Below, piece after piece: positions 17,943 to 23,620 of a DNA stretch of 32,260 nucleotides. Position numbers and translations under genes: made by a program. How positions within the stretch are numbered: the stretch's first letter is position 1; the number at the start of each line of letters is the position of its first letter. The notes beneath the pieces are model-generated. The model ran no database searches, was not told where the DNA came from, and saw only the letters and a program-made list of their open reading frames with translations. Origin of the DNA: a virus; IMG/VR virus record IMGVR_UViG_3300003321_000433, positions 1 through 32,260 of that record; one strand, 5' to 3'.

Positions 17943-18122
17943 TTATTTATGTAACTTCCTTAATGTTTTAGCTAACGAAGCTCTTTTCCTCATCGTCGGA
18001 TTTTTTGAATGCTCAGCTTTCTCCAACTTCTTTTCAGGTATATTCTCACCTTTTTTAACATGCAATGCTTTACGCAAAGCACCAGGCTTCTTGATAGCCT
18101 TTTGAATCCATTTCTCTGCCAT
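17943..18122 (-). CDS. 59-residue basic protein, unknown
   Basis: The sequence runs MAEKWIQKAIKKPGALRKAL, HVKKGENIPEKKLEKAEHSK, NPTMRKRASLAKTLRKLHK. The pattern KPGALxxxLxVxxGxxIPxxxLxxAxxSxNPxxRxRAxLAxTLRK is one I recall from many phage and contig proteins of this size, usually near terminase and portal genes; its function is unknown. It is strongly basic and helical, so nucleic-acid or virion binding is possible. It lies in a chain of small late genes. Confidence 0.72.
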   Translation of the reverse strand: MAEKWIQKAIKKPGALRKALHVKKGENIPEKKLEKAEHSKNPTMRKRASLAKTLRKLHK

Positions 18123-18123
18123 A

Positions 18124-18267
18124 TTACTTATCCTTCTTCTTTTTTTTCATTTTTCTAATGTCTTCTTTTTCATGCTTTTCAAGCATAGATAAATCTTTAA
18201 TCTCTTTTTTCTCACCTTTTTTTAACTTCTGTATATTCTTCAATGCTTTCTTATGATCATTACTCAT
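18124..18267 (-). CDS. 47-residue Lys-rich peptide, unknown
   Basis: The peptide starts MSNDHKKALKNIQKLKKGEK and ends in a run of Lys residues (KMKKKKKDK). GGAG lies 8 bases upstream of the ATG, in line with its neighbours, and the gap to the next gene is one base. It is entirely polar and probably helical. No family is recognised. It may bind DNA or be packaged, but only composition supports this. Confidence 0.55.
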   Translation of the reverse strand: MSNDHKKALKNIQKLKKGEKKEIKDLSMLEKHEKEDIRKMKKKKKDK

Positions 18268-18368
18268 CTATTATCTCCAATTTATTGCTAAAGGATAATT
18301 ATTTCATATATTCAATCCATAATATGTACATTTATTACAATTTTGGTTAAACAAGTATCATTATATAA

Positions 18369-18524
18369 TTATTTAGCCGCCTTTTTACCGTTTTTACGAT
18401 CTACAGCCTTTCTCTTAACGTTGTACGCAATAGCCACTGCTTGCTTGACAGGCTTACCAGATTTAACTTCTTTACGGATGTTTTCTTTAAATGCTTTGGG
18501 TGACGCTGATTTCTTTAATGGCAT
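18369..18524 (-). CDS. DUF6496-like 51-residue basic protein
   Basis: The sequence begins MPLKKSASPKAFKENIRKEV and contains KSGKPVKQAVAIAYNVKRKA before a Lys-rich end. The GKPxKQAVAIA block is shared with the partial plus-strand gene at 1-90, so the phage carries at least two members of this small family, on opposite strands. The start has AGGAGAT upstream (GGAG 6-7 bases away). It stands immediately after the large terminase gene in transcription order. Function unknown; the charge pattern suggests nucleic-acid contact. Confidence 0.72.
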   Translation of the reverse strand: MPLKKSASPKAFKENIRKEVKSGKPVKQAVAIAYNVKRKAVDRKNGKKAAK

Positions 18525-18545
18525 AAATATCTCCTATAAATTTCA

Positions 18546-20132
18546 TTACAAATATCGGAATACAGGGTTGTACATGTCCACTTTATTTCTTTCTTGCTTC
18601 GTCTCTGCAATACGATCTGAAGCAAACTCCAAAGATATGTATTGCAATGCATCATGTGGATGTGACGACATGTTCTTATCTGGCTCATTTCTGTATCTCT
18701 CCTCTCCTGCTACTGCAATTCTCTTATAAACGTAATCTTTAGTAAATCCTCTGAATAATGTTGGACAACGTTTTTTATCTATTATAAAACCGGGTTTACC
18801 ATCAACCATACGGTTGAGAAAAAACCTAACGCTATTAATGCGAGTACTAACAACATTAGTAGTAGCTGGAACAGTTTCGATACCCAATGCATTCAATTCT
18901 CCTATAAAACTAAACTCTGCCATTATCTCATCACGTTTAATACCCGATGGATCTGCTCTTGATATACCTATCTTTGGGTTATAAGGAAAATCCCTCTGCA
19001 AACTAGGCAATACAACATTCTCAGCAAATGTCCTAACACCCATATCTTCAGCAGTATATTCTTTCAAAACCAATAGCTGACCTCTAGGAGTAAACTGAAC
19101 TACTACACAAGCAGGAGTTAATCCACCATCCCATCCCAAATGTATTGGCTCACCTTGAATAACATCAACGTGATCTTTAGCATGAATATCGCTATTAAAC
19201 TCAGGATAAACCTTTTTACCTAATCCAACGCTCCCATATTCACCTAAACAATAAACGTTAATAAACTCTTGTGTTTGACCAATAGCTAGCTTCTTATAAT
19301 AGTCATAAACTAAAACGTTAGAGTTATCCAAAGACTTATGTGCTAAGTTAATCGCATTATCTGCGTTAACGTTATCAATCCAATCATCATTCTCATCTTT
19401 TATTAAACCCGGTGGCTGATGAAATATCCTATAACCATCAGGACAATCAAGTTCAAAAGTCTTATATAACCAATGATCAGTATCAGGGGGATTAGTATCA
19501 GCAATAACACCAGACCAATAAGGTTCAGAACAAAACTGACGAGACGGGTATCTTCCATTAAGTCTTCCTTTAATGTGAGATAAAACTCCAGGATGAAGCT
19601 CTGACATTTCATTCAAATAAGCAAATGTTACTTCTAATGACTTCATCTTACGTATGTCATCTTCTCTGTCCATAGCCAGAAAAACCAACTCTAATTCAAC
19701 GATTCCTTTCCCATCATTGAAAGTATGCTCATACGTTAATATGGGTTTCTGACGCTTATAAATGTCTCCAAGATCACCAAACCAAGATAGCCATGACTGT
19801 AAAGTAGTAGAATAAAGCTCGCCAGATGTATTTCTTATAACTAAACATCTAGAGCGCCTTCTTCCATTATGCCACGCAGGCATAGCGCAAGCCGACTTAA
19901 CAATCTTATGCAGGCACATTGTCGTCTTGCCGGAACCATATGGACCTATGACTAAATTAACAAATGCATTGCTACTCTCGAACTCAATACCAGTTGGTGA
20001 AGGAATATAAATCCTTTCGCCTTCTGACGTATGAATTAAAGTTCTTTGGTGTCCATGGGATATATGTTGATTTTCTCGAACATCAAATCCTTGTTCGAGA
20101 TATTTGATTCTATTATGCAGATTGCTTTTCAT
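18546..20132 (-). CDS. terL: Terminase large subunit
   Basis: 528 residues. The ATPase domain has Walker A GPYGSGKTT at 63-71 and a Walker B-like strand VTFAYLNE at 168-175 (Glu175 as likely catalytic residue). The RNase H-like nuclease domain has GWDGG (Asp335), ADPSG (Asp394) and HPHDALQY (Asp494), three acidic residues spaced as in large terminases. The enzyme pumps DNA into the prohead through the portal and cuts the concatemer. The start overlaps the end of the NrdR-like gene by 20 bases and has only a weak ribosome site, so it is probably translated by coupling. Confidence 0.95.
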   Translation of the reverse strand: MKSNLHNRIKYLEQGFDVRENQHISHGHQRTLIHTSEGERIYIPSPTGIEFESSNAFVNLVIGPYGSGKTTMCLHKIVKSACAMPAWHNGRRRSRCLVIRNTSGELYSTTLQSWLSWFGDLGDIYKRQKPILTYEHTFNDGKGIVELELVFLAMDREDDIRKMKSLEVTFAYLNEMSELHPGVLSHIKGRLNGRYPSRQFCSEPYWSGVIADTNPPDTDHWLYKTFELDCPDGYRIFHQPPGLIKDENDDWIDNVNADNAINLAHKSLDNSNVLVYDYYKKLAIGQTQEFINVYCLGEYGSVGLGKKVYPEFNSDIHAKDHVDVIQGEPIHLGWDGGLTPACVVVQFTPRGQLLVLKEYTAEDMGVRTFAENVVLPSLQRDFPYNPKIGISRADPSGIKRDEIMAEFSFIGELNALGIETVPATTNVVSTRINSVRFFLNRMVDGKPGFIIDKKRCPTLFRGFTKDYVYKRIAVAGEERYRNEPDKNMSSHPHDALQYISLEFASDRIAETKQERNKVDMYNPVFRYL

Positions 20133-20283
20133 GCTTGTAATCGAAGCTCTTAACTTTTTCTTCGGTGGTGTATCTTCTCTTACATGCTAAACATTCACGT
20201 CTTCTTACCGCAGACATATTCCTTTTAGCATATCTAATGTAAATAACCTCTGACTCTGTCTTAGCACAATAAGGACATTTCAT
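20113..20283 (-). CDS. NrdR-like zinc-ribbon protein (stand-alone)
   Basis: 56 residues, MKCPYCAKTESEVIY at the start and RRRECLACKRRYTTEEKV at 27-44. Two CxxC pairs (Cys3/Cys6 and Cys31/Cys34) and the RRRECLxCxRRxTTxE block are the signature of the N-terminal zinc ribbon of NrdR, the bacterial repressor of ribonucleotide reductase. The ATP-cone domain that follows in NrdR is absent. A phage copy could affect host nucleotide-reductase control or simply be a DNA/RNA-binding helper near terminase. The ATG overlaps the upstream stop (ATGA), and the 3' end overlaps terL by 20 bases. Such short genes are easily missed. Confidence 0.75.
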   Translation of the reverse strand: MKCPYCAKTESEVIYIRYAKRNMSAVRRRECLACKRRYTTEEKVKSFDYKHEKQSA

Positions 20284-20429
20284 ACTTTACGTACGCCTTG
20301 TAATGTTCTTCGTGTCATTACCTTAACTGGCTTACCATTAGGATTAACAGAAGGTTTATAAGCAACTTCAACAAATCTATTCTTGTTTTCCCTCTTAGGA
20401 GGAGAAGCTCGTTTTATTGGTTTAACCAT
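20280..20429 (-). CDS. 49-residue basic protein between terminase genes
   Basis: The start chosen is the ATG one base after the terminase small-subunit stop, with AAGG 5 bases before it; an upstream ATG at 20460-20462 exists but would run inside terS. The product (MVKPIKRASPPKRENKNRF ... NGKPVKVMTRRTLQGVRKV) is rich in Lys, Arg and Pro. No family is recognised. It is tightly coupled to both neighbours and may assist packaging. Confidence 0.6.
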   Translation of the reverse strand: MVKPIKRASPPKRENKNRFVEVAYKPSVNPNGKPVKVMTRRTLQGVRKV

Positions 20430-20430
20430 T

Positions 20431-20829
20431 TCACCCTTTTTCATCTTCAGTCTTCTCAGCATTGTTGCCTCTTTGTTTATTTTCCAAGTTTTCTACTCTT
20501 TCATTTAATTCTAATTCAGAAGTTTTAGAACTAAAATGTTTCCAAAATGAACGCTCTAACGTCCACTCAGAACCTCTATGACTTTTTTCGTTACTATTTA
20601 TGTTCGATAAATGACGTTTTATGCGTTCTTTTTCTATTTTTCGTATAGATGACAGAAATTGGGCATAATTTGAATTTTCTTTGCCCTCTTTTATGTCTCT
20701 TTCACCATATTGTATCCAACTCATGAGAGTACTTAATGCAACACCATTACTTTCAGCAGCATACTTATAAGGAACTTCGTCTCTAAGATCTTGCAAAATA
20801 GCTTCAGTTGTTGGTTTATCGAATTTCAT
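20431..20829 (-). CDS. terS: Terminase small subunit
   Basis: 132 residues from the ATG at 20827-20829, which has GAGTGAG about 7 bases upstream; a GTG four codons earlier is also possible. The N-terminus (TTEAILQDLRDEVPYKYAAE, SNGVALSTLMSWIQYGERDI) is a helix-turn-helix that would recognise the packaging site. It is followed by a helical oligomerisation part and the EWTLERSFWKHFSSK motif typical of TerS proteins of this class; the C-terminus is acidic and probably contacts TerL. It is the first gene of the leftward late operon. Confidence 0.85.
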   Translation of the reverse strand: MKFDKPTTEAILQDLRDEVPYKYAAESNGVALSTLMSWIQYGERDIKEGKENSNYAQFLSSIRKIEKERIKRHLSNINSNEKSHRGSEWTLERSFWKHFSSKTSELELNERVENLENKQRGNNAEKTEDEKG

Positions 20830-20855
20830 ATTTATACTCACTCAAAATTTGTCCA

Positions 20856-20884
20856 ATTATACCAATTTTATATCTACCTGTATA
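20856..20884 (-). promoter_or_regulatory. Leftward promoter for the late operon
   Basis: On the minus strand TATACA (20884-20879) and a perfect TATAAT (20861-20856) are separated by 17 bases, about 30 bases before the terS start. Four of six -35 positions match the consensus. No other promoter of this quality was noticed for the 20-kb minus-strand operon. Host sigma-70 type RNA polymerase would be used. Confidence 0.6.
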
Positions 20885-20914
20885 GCCCTTGTGAATAAAT
20901 CTGTTATTTACCTG

Positions 20915-20943
20915 TTGACATATATGACATCATGTCATAATAT
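20915..20943 (+). promoter_or_regulatory. Rightward early promoter with operator
   Basis: TTGACA (20915-20920), a 17-base spacer and TAATAT (20938-20943) precede the first early gene. The spacer and the first base of the -10 form a perfect inverted repeat ATGACATCATGTCAT (20924-20938). A protein bound here would block RNA polymerase. A related site with 12 of 15 identical bases lies in the promoter at 30394-30422 next to the Xre regulator gene, which is the obvious candidate to bind both. Confidence 0.75.
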
Positions 20944-20979
20944 CATATCTCACCAATAAACTTTTAAAGGAAAAACATT

Positions 20980-21093
20980 ATGGAAAATAAATTAATTTTA
21001 CCAGAAGGAGATAATCTAGAGGAATATTTAAATTATTTATTAACTCAACAAGAAACTGAAATTAACGAACTTTACGATAACTATTACCGTTAA
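20980..21093 (+). CDS. 37-residue acidic early peptide
   Basis: First gene after the operator-bearing early promoter, with AAAGGA 8 bases before the ATG. The peptide (MENKLILPEGDNLEEYLNYL, then LTQQETEINELYDNYYR) is acidic and helical. It has no recognised family. First-transcribed acidic peptides of phages often act on host proteins, but nothing specific is shown here. Confidence 0.6.
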   Translation: MENKLILPEGDNLEEYLNYLLTQQETEINELYDNYYR

Positions 21094-21120
21094 AATTTAT
21101 TAACTTTAGGAGACTTAACC

Positions 21121-21258
21121 ATGGATTGGTTTATAGAAATGTTATTGATATTAGGAGTAGTTTTCATCTCTGCTTATTCATTAAAGATTAATCATGAAGC
21201 AATTCAATCTATTAATGAAATGAATAAACAGATACAAGTTATGTTTGTTAAAAGCTAA
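21121..21258 (+). CDS. 45-residue membrane peptide
   Basis: TAGGAG precedes the ATG by 8 bases. Residues about 5-20 (FIEMLLILGVVFISAY) form one membrane helix, followed by a polar helix (NHEAIQSINEMNKQIQVM). The orientation is probably N-out/C-in or the reverse; it cannot be told. No family is recognised. It is one of several single-span peptides in this operon. Confidence 0.55.
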   Translation: MDWFIEMLLILGVVFISAYSLKINHEAIQSINEMNKQIQVMFVKS

Positions 21259-21266
21259 GGATTTTT

Positions 21267-21404
21267 ATGGATAAAACACATCATCAATTAATTAATAAAT
21301 CCATTGAGAAATGGATTATTTATTTTATGGAACATTATAAAGTTTCAAGAAATGAATGTATTGAAATGATAAAAAAAGAACTTTTAAAAAAGGAAATTAA
21401 ATGA
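21267..21404 (+). CDS. 45-residue early protein, unknown
   Basis: The sequence MDKTHHQLINKSIEKWIIYF, MEHYKVSRNECIEMIKKELL, KKEIK is helical with a basic end. GGATTTTT before the ATG gives a modest ribosome site. The last codons overlap the next start as ATGA. Nothing else can be said about its role. Confidence 0.5.
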   Translation: MDKTHHQLINKSIEKWIIYFMEHYKVSRNECIEMIKKELLKKEIK

Positions 21405-21541
21405 ACTTATTAGATAAATTAATGGTAGCAACAATGGTACTGGGCGTTTACGCCCTTACCACTATTTACACGTATAACGTATCAAAACGTGTATCACACT
21501 TAGAATCAGTAACCTTTTGGAGTTCACGATGCGTAAAATAA
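21401..21541 (+). CDS. 46-residue membrane peptide
   Basis: The ATG overlaps the previous stop (ATGA) and lies behind AAGGAAATTAA. Residues about 8-25 (MVATMVLGVYALTTIYTY) form one membrane span. The 3' end overlaps the following gene by 13 bases. Between its TM codons the DNA holds GGGCGTTTACGCCC, a 5-base inverted repeat that may be incidental. Unknown function. Confidence 0.5.
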   Translation: MNLLDKLMVATMVLGVYALTTIYTYNVSKRVSHLESVTFWSSRCVK

Positions 21542-21738
21542 TGTCTTTATTATTAATAAGTGCAAATTGTTTTTCAATGCCTATGACTAATTCAATATAT
21601 ATAAAACCAGAAAATTGCAAAGATCTTATAAAATTTGAGCAAGAATTAAAAATAGAAAAATGCAAATTAATGCCAACAAAAGAAACTAAAATTAAATGTT
21701 TAGATAATTTATTAATAATTTACAGGAATAGTAAATAA
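21529..21738 (+). CDS. Small exported Cys-containing protein
   Basis: 69 residues from the ATG at 21529-21531, which has GGAG 6 bases before it (a TTG four codons earlier is in frame but lies on the ribosome site). The start MRKIMSLLLISANCFSMPMT looks like a signal peptide with a short hydrophobic core; Cys14 is near the possible cleavage site, but the residues before it do not make a clean lipobox. The rest has a further three Cys (ENCKD, EKCKL, IKCLDN) and could be disulphide-bonded in the periplasm. Family unknown; a superinfection-exclusion role is possible but unproved. Confidence 0.6.
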   Translation: MRKIMSLLLISANCFSMPMTNSIYIKPENCKDLIKFEQELKIEKCKLMPTKETKIKCLDNLLIIYRNSK

Positions 21739-21782
21739 AAAAACTTAATTACCTAAATGATTAAATAATAATGGAGCTCACG

Positions 21783-22004
21783 ATGTCCGAAATAAAAATA
21801 TTGGATGATAATGAATTAGAAAGGTTAAGAAATTTTGTCAGAGAGCTTAGTTTGATGATTGGATTATTAAGAGGAATTATATTTGAATATCAGTGGAAAA
21901 TGGGTGATAAAAAAATAGAAACATTGAAAGAAATAGATAAAAAAATTGATTTGATGTTTTATAAACCATATTTCACCATTAAGGAACCACCATGCCAGAA
22001 ATAA
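21783..22004 (+). CDS. 73-residue early protein, unknown
   Basis: Starts at the ATG with GGAG 6 bases upstream (the same GGAGxTCACGATG arrangement as the preceding gene); an ATG four codons earlier overlaps that ribosome site. The product is helical (ILDDNELERLRNFVRELSLM, IGLLRGIIFEYQWKMGDKKI, a Lys/Ile-rich C-terminal helix), with heptad-like leucines. No family is recognised. It overlaps the next gene by 13 bases. Confidence 0.6.
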   Translation: MSEIKILDDNELERLRNFVRELSLMIGLLRGIIFEYQWKMGDKKIETLKEIDKKIDLMFYKPYFTIKEPPCQK

Positions 22005-22084
22005 CCTGCGAAACCTGCGGCCTCGCTCTATGCGAAGACGAGCAAGTAATATGTGAAATATGCGAAGAAAACTTAGAGGATTAA
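21992..22084 (+). CDS. 30-residue Cys-rich zinc-binding-type peptide
   Basis: The peptide reads MPEITCETCGLALCEDEQVI then CEICEENLED. Two CxxC pairs (Cys6/Cys9 and Cys21/Cys24) plus Cys14 suggest one zinc site. It is very acidic, and its DNA is richer in G+C than adjacent genes. AAGGAACCACC lies before the ATG. It overlaps the end of the preceding gene. It could be a minimal zinc ribbon that binds a host protein; function unknown. Confidence 0.6.
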   Translation: MPEITCETCGLALCEDEQVICEICEENLED

Positions 22085-22087
22085 TAA

Positions 22088-22276
22088 ATGCAAATAAACA
22101 TCATATCAAAAGACCAGATAAACATTTTAATTGAAAACGAAAACAAGTCATTAGACATGTACTACAAAAAGTTAAATGAGCAATCAACATTCAAGGGATT
22201 CACTGAGTTTTTAGATAAATTCATTGAAAAAGCGAATTACAAAAAATACCTTTTAGAAACATTGGAGAATAAATAA
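22088..22276 (+). CDS. 62-residue early protein, unknown
   Basis: AGAGGA lies 7 bases before the ATG. The sequence is helical and charged (MQINIISKDQINILIENENK ... FTEFLDKFIEKANYKKYLLE). It ends in LENK, and its last bases TTGGAGAATAAATAATG hold the ribosome site and overlapping start of the next gene. The same 17 bases recur at the end of the gene at 22438-22590. Confidence 0.6.
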   Translation: MQINIISKDQINILIENENKSLDMYYKKLNEQSTFKGFTEFLDKFIEKANYKKYLLETLENK

Positions 22277-22434
22277 TGATTTACTCAATAGAAAATATAA
22301 ACAAATTATTAAATCAAATTCCTGATTTTATAAAAAAATCATTTGAAAATGAGAATAAAACTTTAAGGCTATATGATTTATTAAGTTGGTATTATTCACA
22401 ATCAATGAAAACAAGCAATTTATTTGGAGTATGA
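22276..22434 (+). CDS. 52-residue early protein, unknown
   Basis: The start overlaps the previous stop (TAATG). The product MIYSIENINKLLNQIPDFIK, KSFENENKTLRLYDLLSWYY, SQSMKTSNLFGV is helical with an aromatic stretch. It has no recognised domain. Its 3' end supplies GGAG for the next gene. Confidence 0.55.
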   Translation: MIYSIENINKLLNQIPDFIKKSFENENKTLRLYDLLSWYYSQSMKTSNLFGV

Positions 22435-22437
22435 ATA

Positions 22438-22590
22438 ATGGAAATATCAAAAGAACAACTTGTATCATTATGCGAGCAATCTTTTAATGAAGGACAAGAG
22501 GAAGGTTTTGATTTAGCAATAGAAATGATTTCAAATTCATTAAATCAATTTAAAGGATTTCTTAAAGATAAAAAATTGGAGAATAAATAA
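22438..22590 (+). CDS. 50-residue early protein, unknown
   Basis: GGAG lies about 8 bases before the ATG inside the previous stop region. The product MEISKEQLVSLCEQSFNEGQ, EEGFDLAIEMISNSLNQFKG, FLKDKKLENK is an acidic helical protein. Like the gene at 22088-22276 it ends in LENK, encoded by an identical 17-base junction that carries the next ribosome site. Confidence 0.55.
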   Translation: MEISKEQLVSLCEQSFNEGQEEGFDLAIEMISNSLNQFKGFLKDKKLENK

Positions 22591-22775
22591 TGTCTTTTGA
22601 TAATGGATTACACAACACAATAATTGATTTATTTTTTCATAGAATAACTAAGCTAGAAGAACATAAAATTATGCAAATTGATGAAAATAGAAAATCAAGT
22701 AAAAAGATGGATGAATTAGAAAAAAAGATTAACGCAATTATGCAAGAAATAGGATTTATATGGAGAACTAATTAA
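22590..22775 (+). CDS. 61-residue coiled-coil protein, unknown
   Basis: The ATG overlaps the previous stop (TAATG) and uses TTGGAG. The sequence is one long helix after residue 15 (ITKLEEHKIMQIDENRKSSK, KMDELEKKINAIMQEIGFIW) with coiled-coil-like spacing. The stop overlaps the next start (TAATG). It immediately precedes the Tad2-like pair and may be co-regulated with it. No family is recognised. Confidence 0.6.
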   Translation: MSFDNGLHNTIIDLFFHRITKLEEHKIMQIDENRKSSKKMDELEKKINAIMQEIGFIWRTN

Positions 22776-23119
22776 TGAAATTCGAAGAAGCTTTGAAAGA
22801 ATTAAGAAATGGAAAAAAAATATCATGTATTAGCTTGCCATCATTGGAGTTTTCATTATCACCACAGTATGAATTATCCATAAAACTACCTAACAATTTA
22901 TCTAAATTTTCAATAATAGATTTTATAATAAAAGGTGAATGGTATGTTTTAGAAGAACCAGGAAAATCCTTCCCAGAAGTATTTGAATCGTTTAAACAAG
23001 GAAAGAAAATAAAGAGAAAATGTTTGTCAATCGATTCGTATCTCACAAAAAATGATTGTTATTACAATCTTAATGCAAAAGATTTACTCGCAACAGACTG
23101 GATTATAGTGGAGGAATAG
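22775..23119 (+). CDS. Tandem DUF2829/Tad2-like protein (copy 1)
   Basis: 114 residues that read as two related domains. Residues 1-60 begin MKFEEALKELRNGKKISC and end GEWYVLEE; residues 63-114 begin KSFPEVFESFKQGKKIKRK and end AKDLLATDWIIVEE. The shape FxEAlexlKxGKkixRxxW ... DLLAxDWxvve is the DUF2829 pattern, the family of Tad2, a phage protein that sequesters the gcADPR messenger of Thoeris defence. Known Tad2 proteins have one domain and assemble as tetramers. Here the first domain is diverged (no Trp after the GKK motif). The DNA start ATGAAATTCGAAGAAGC is identical to that of the next gene, so the pair arose by duplication. Domain assignment is good for the second half, weaker for the first. 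Confidence 0.72.
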   Translation: MKFEEALKELRNGKKISCISLPSLEFSLSPQYELSIKLPNNLSKFSIIDFIIKGEWYVLEEPGKSFPEVFESFKQGKKIKRKCLSIDSYLTKNDCYYNLNAKDLLATDWIIVEE

Positions 23120-23120
23120 A

Positions 23121-23465
23121 ATGAAATTCGAAGAAGCAATTTATTATTTTAAACAAGGTGCCACAATAAAAAGACATAAATGGCCATCTTATGATGTTTT
23201 TTATATAAATGAAAAAGAAGTAAATAAATATGCATTATCAAAAGAAGATTATCTTGCTGATGATTGGATAATAGTTGATAGAATAGAACAACCAGGTAAA
23301 TCCTTCTCAGAAGTATTTGAAGATTTTGAAAAAGGTAAAAAAATAAGACGTAAAGTATGGCCAAAGAATGTTGGTATAAGCATGAAAATGATGATTACAA
23401 AAGATGATTATTTGATGGCTTATATGAAAGATTTATTAGAAAAAGACTGGGAGGTAATAGAATGA
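23121..23465 (+). CDS. Tandem DUF2829/Tad2-like protein (copy 2)
   Basis: 114 residues in two clear domains. Residues 1-53 begin MKFEEAIYYFKQGATIKRHK then WP, and end EDYLADDWIIVD. Residues 60-114 begin KSFSEVFEDFEKGKKIRRKV then WP, and end MKDLLEKDWEVIE. Both carry the DUF2829/Tad2 signature, including the basic-Trp motif after the first helix and the terminal (L)xxDWxV strand. By family knowledge these proteins bind cyclic-nucleotide defence signals (Thoeris, and for some homologues CBASS). Binding residues cannot be confirmed by eye. The start lies one base after the previous stop; its GAGGAATAG ribosome site is within the previous last codons. The next gene starts within its stop (ATGA). 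Confidence 0.8.
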   Translation: MKFEEAIYYFKQGATIKRHKWPSYDVFYINEKEVNKYALSKEDYLADDWIIVDRIEQPGKSFSEVFEDFEKGKKIRRKVWPKNVGISMKMMITKDDYLMAYMKDLLEKDWEVIE

Positions 23466-23620
23466 AAGTATGGATAGCCTATATAGATGGATGGTCATGC
23501 GATGGGGAAGGAATTAAATCATTAGAAATATATTTATCAAAAGAAATTGCTATAAATACAATAAATAACTATGAAGATTATGATAAATATATAATACAAG
23601 AACACGAGGTAATAGAATAA
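23462..23620 (+). CDS. DUF7336-like small protein
   Basis: 52 residues, MKVWIAYIDGWSCDGEGIKS then LEIYLSKEIAINTINNYEDY and DKYIIQEHEVIE. The layout (kVwi.y......G.gI....iYlskE.A.......Y....I.E.ev) resembles short phage proteins of the DUF7336 type, whose function is not known. The gene overlaps the Tad2-like stop by 4 bases and the next start by 1 base. Its final bases GAGGTAATAGAAT repeat those of the preceding gene. Confidence 0.62.
   Translation: MKVWIAYIDGWSCDGEGIKSLEIYLSKEIAINTINNYEDYDKYIIQEHEVIE

Noticed and set aside
18343-18729. 128-codon plus-strand open frame
   Set aside because: It lies opposite the DUF6496-like gene and the end of terL, both well supported, and its product (Leu/Phe/Ala-rich) looks like a translation of antisense Lys-rich codons.
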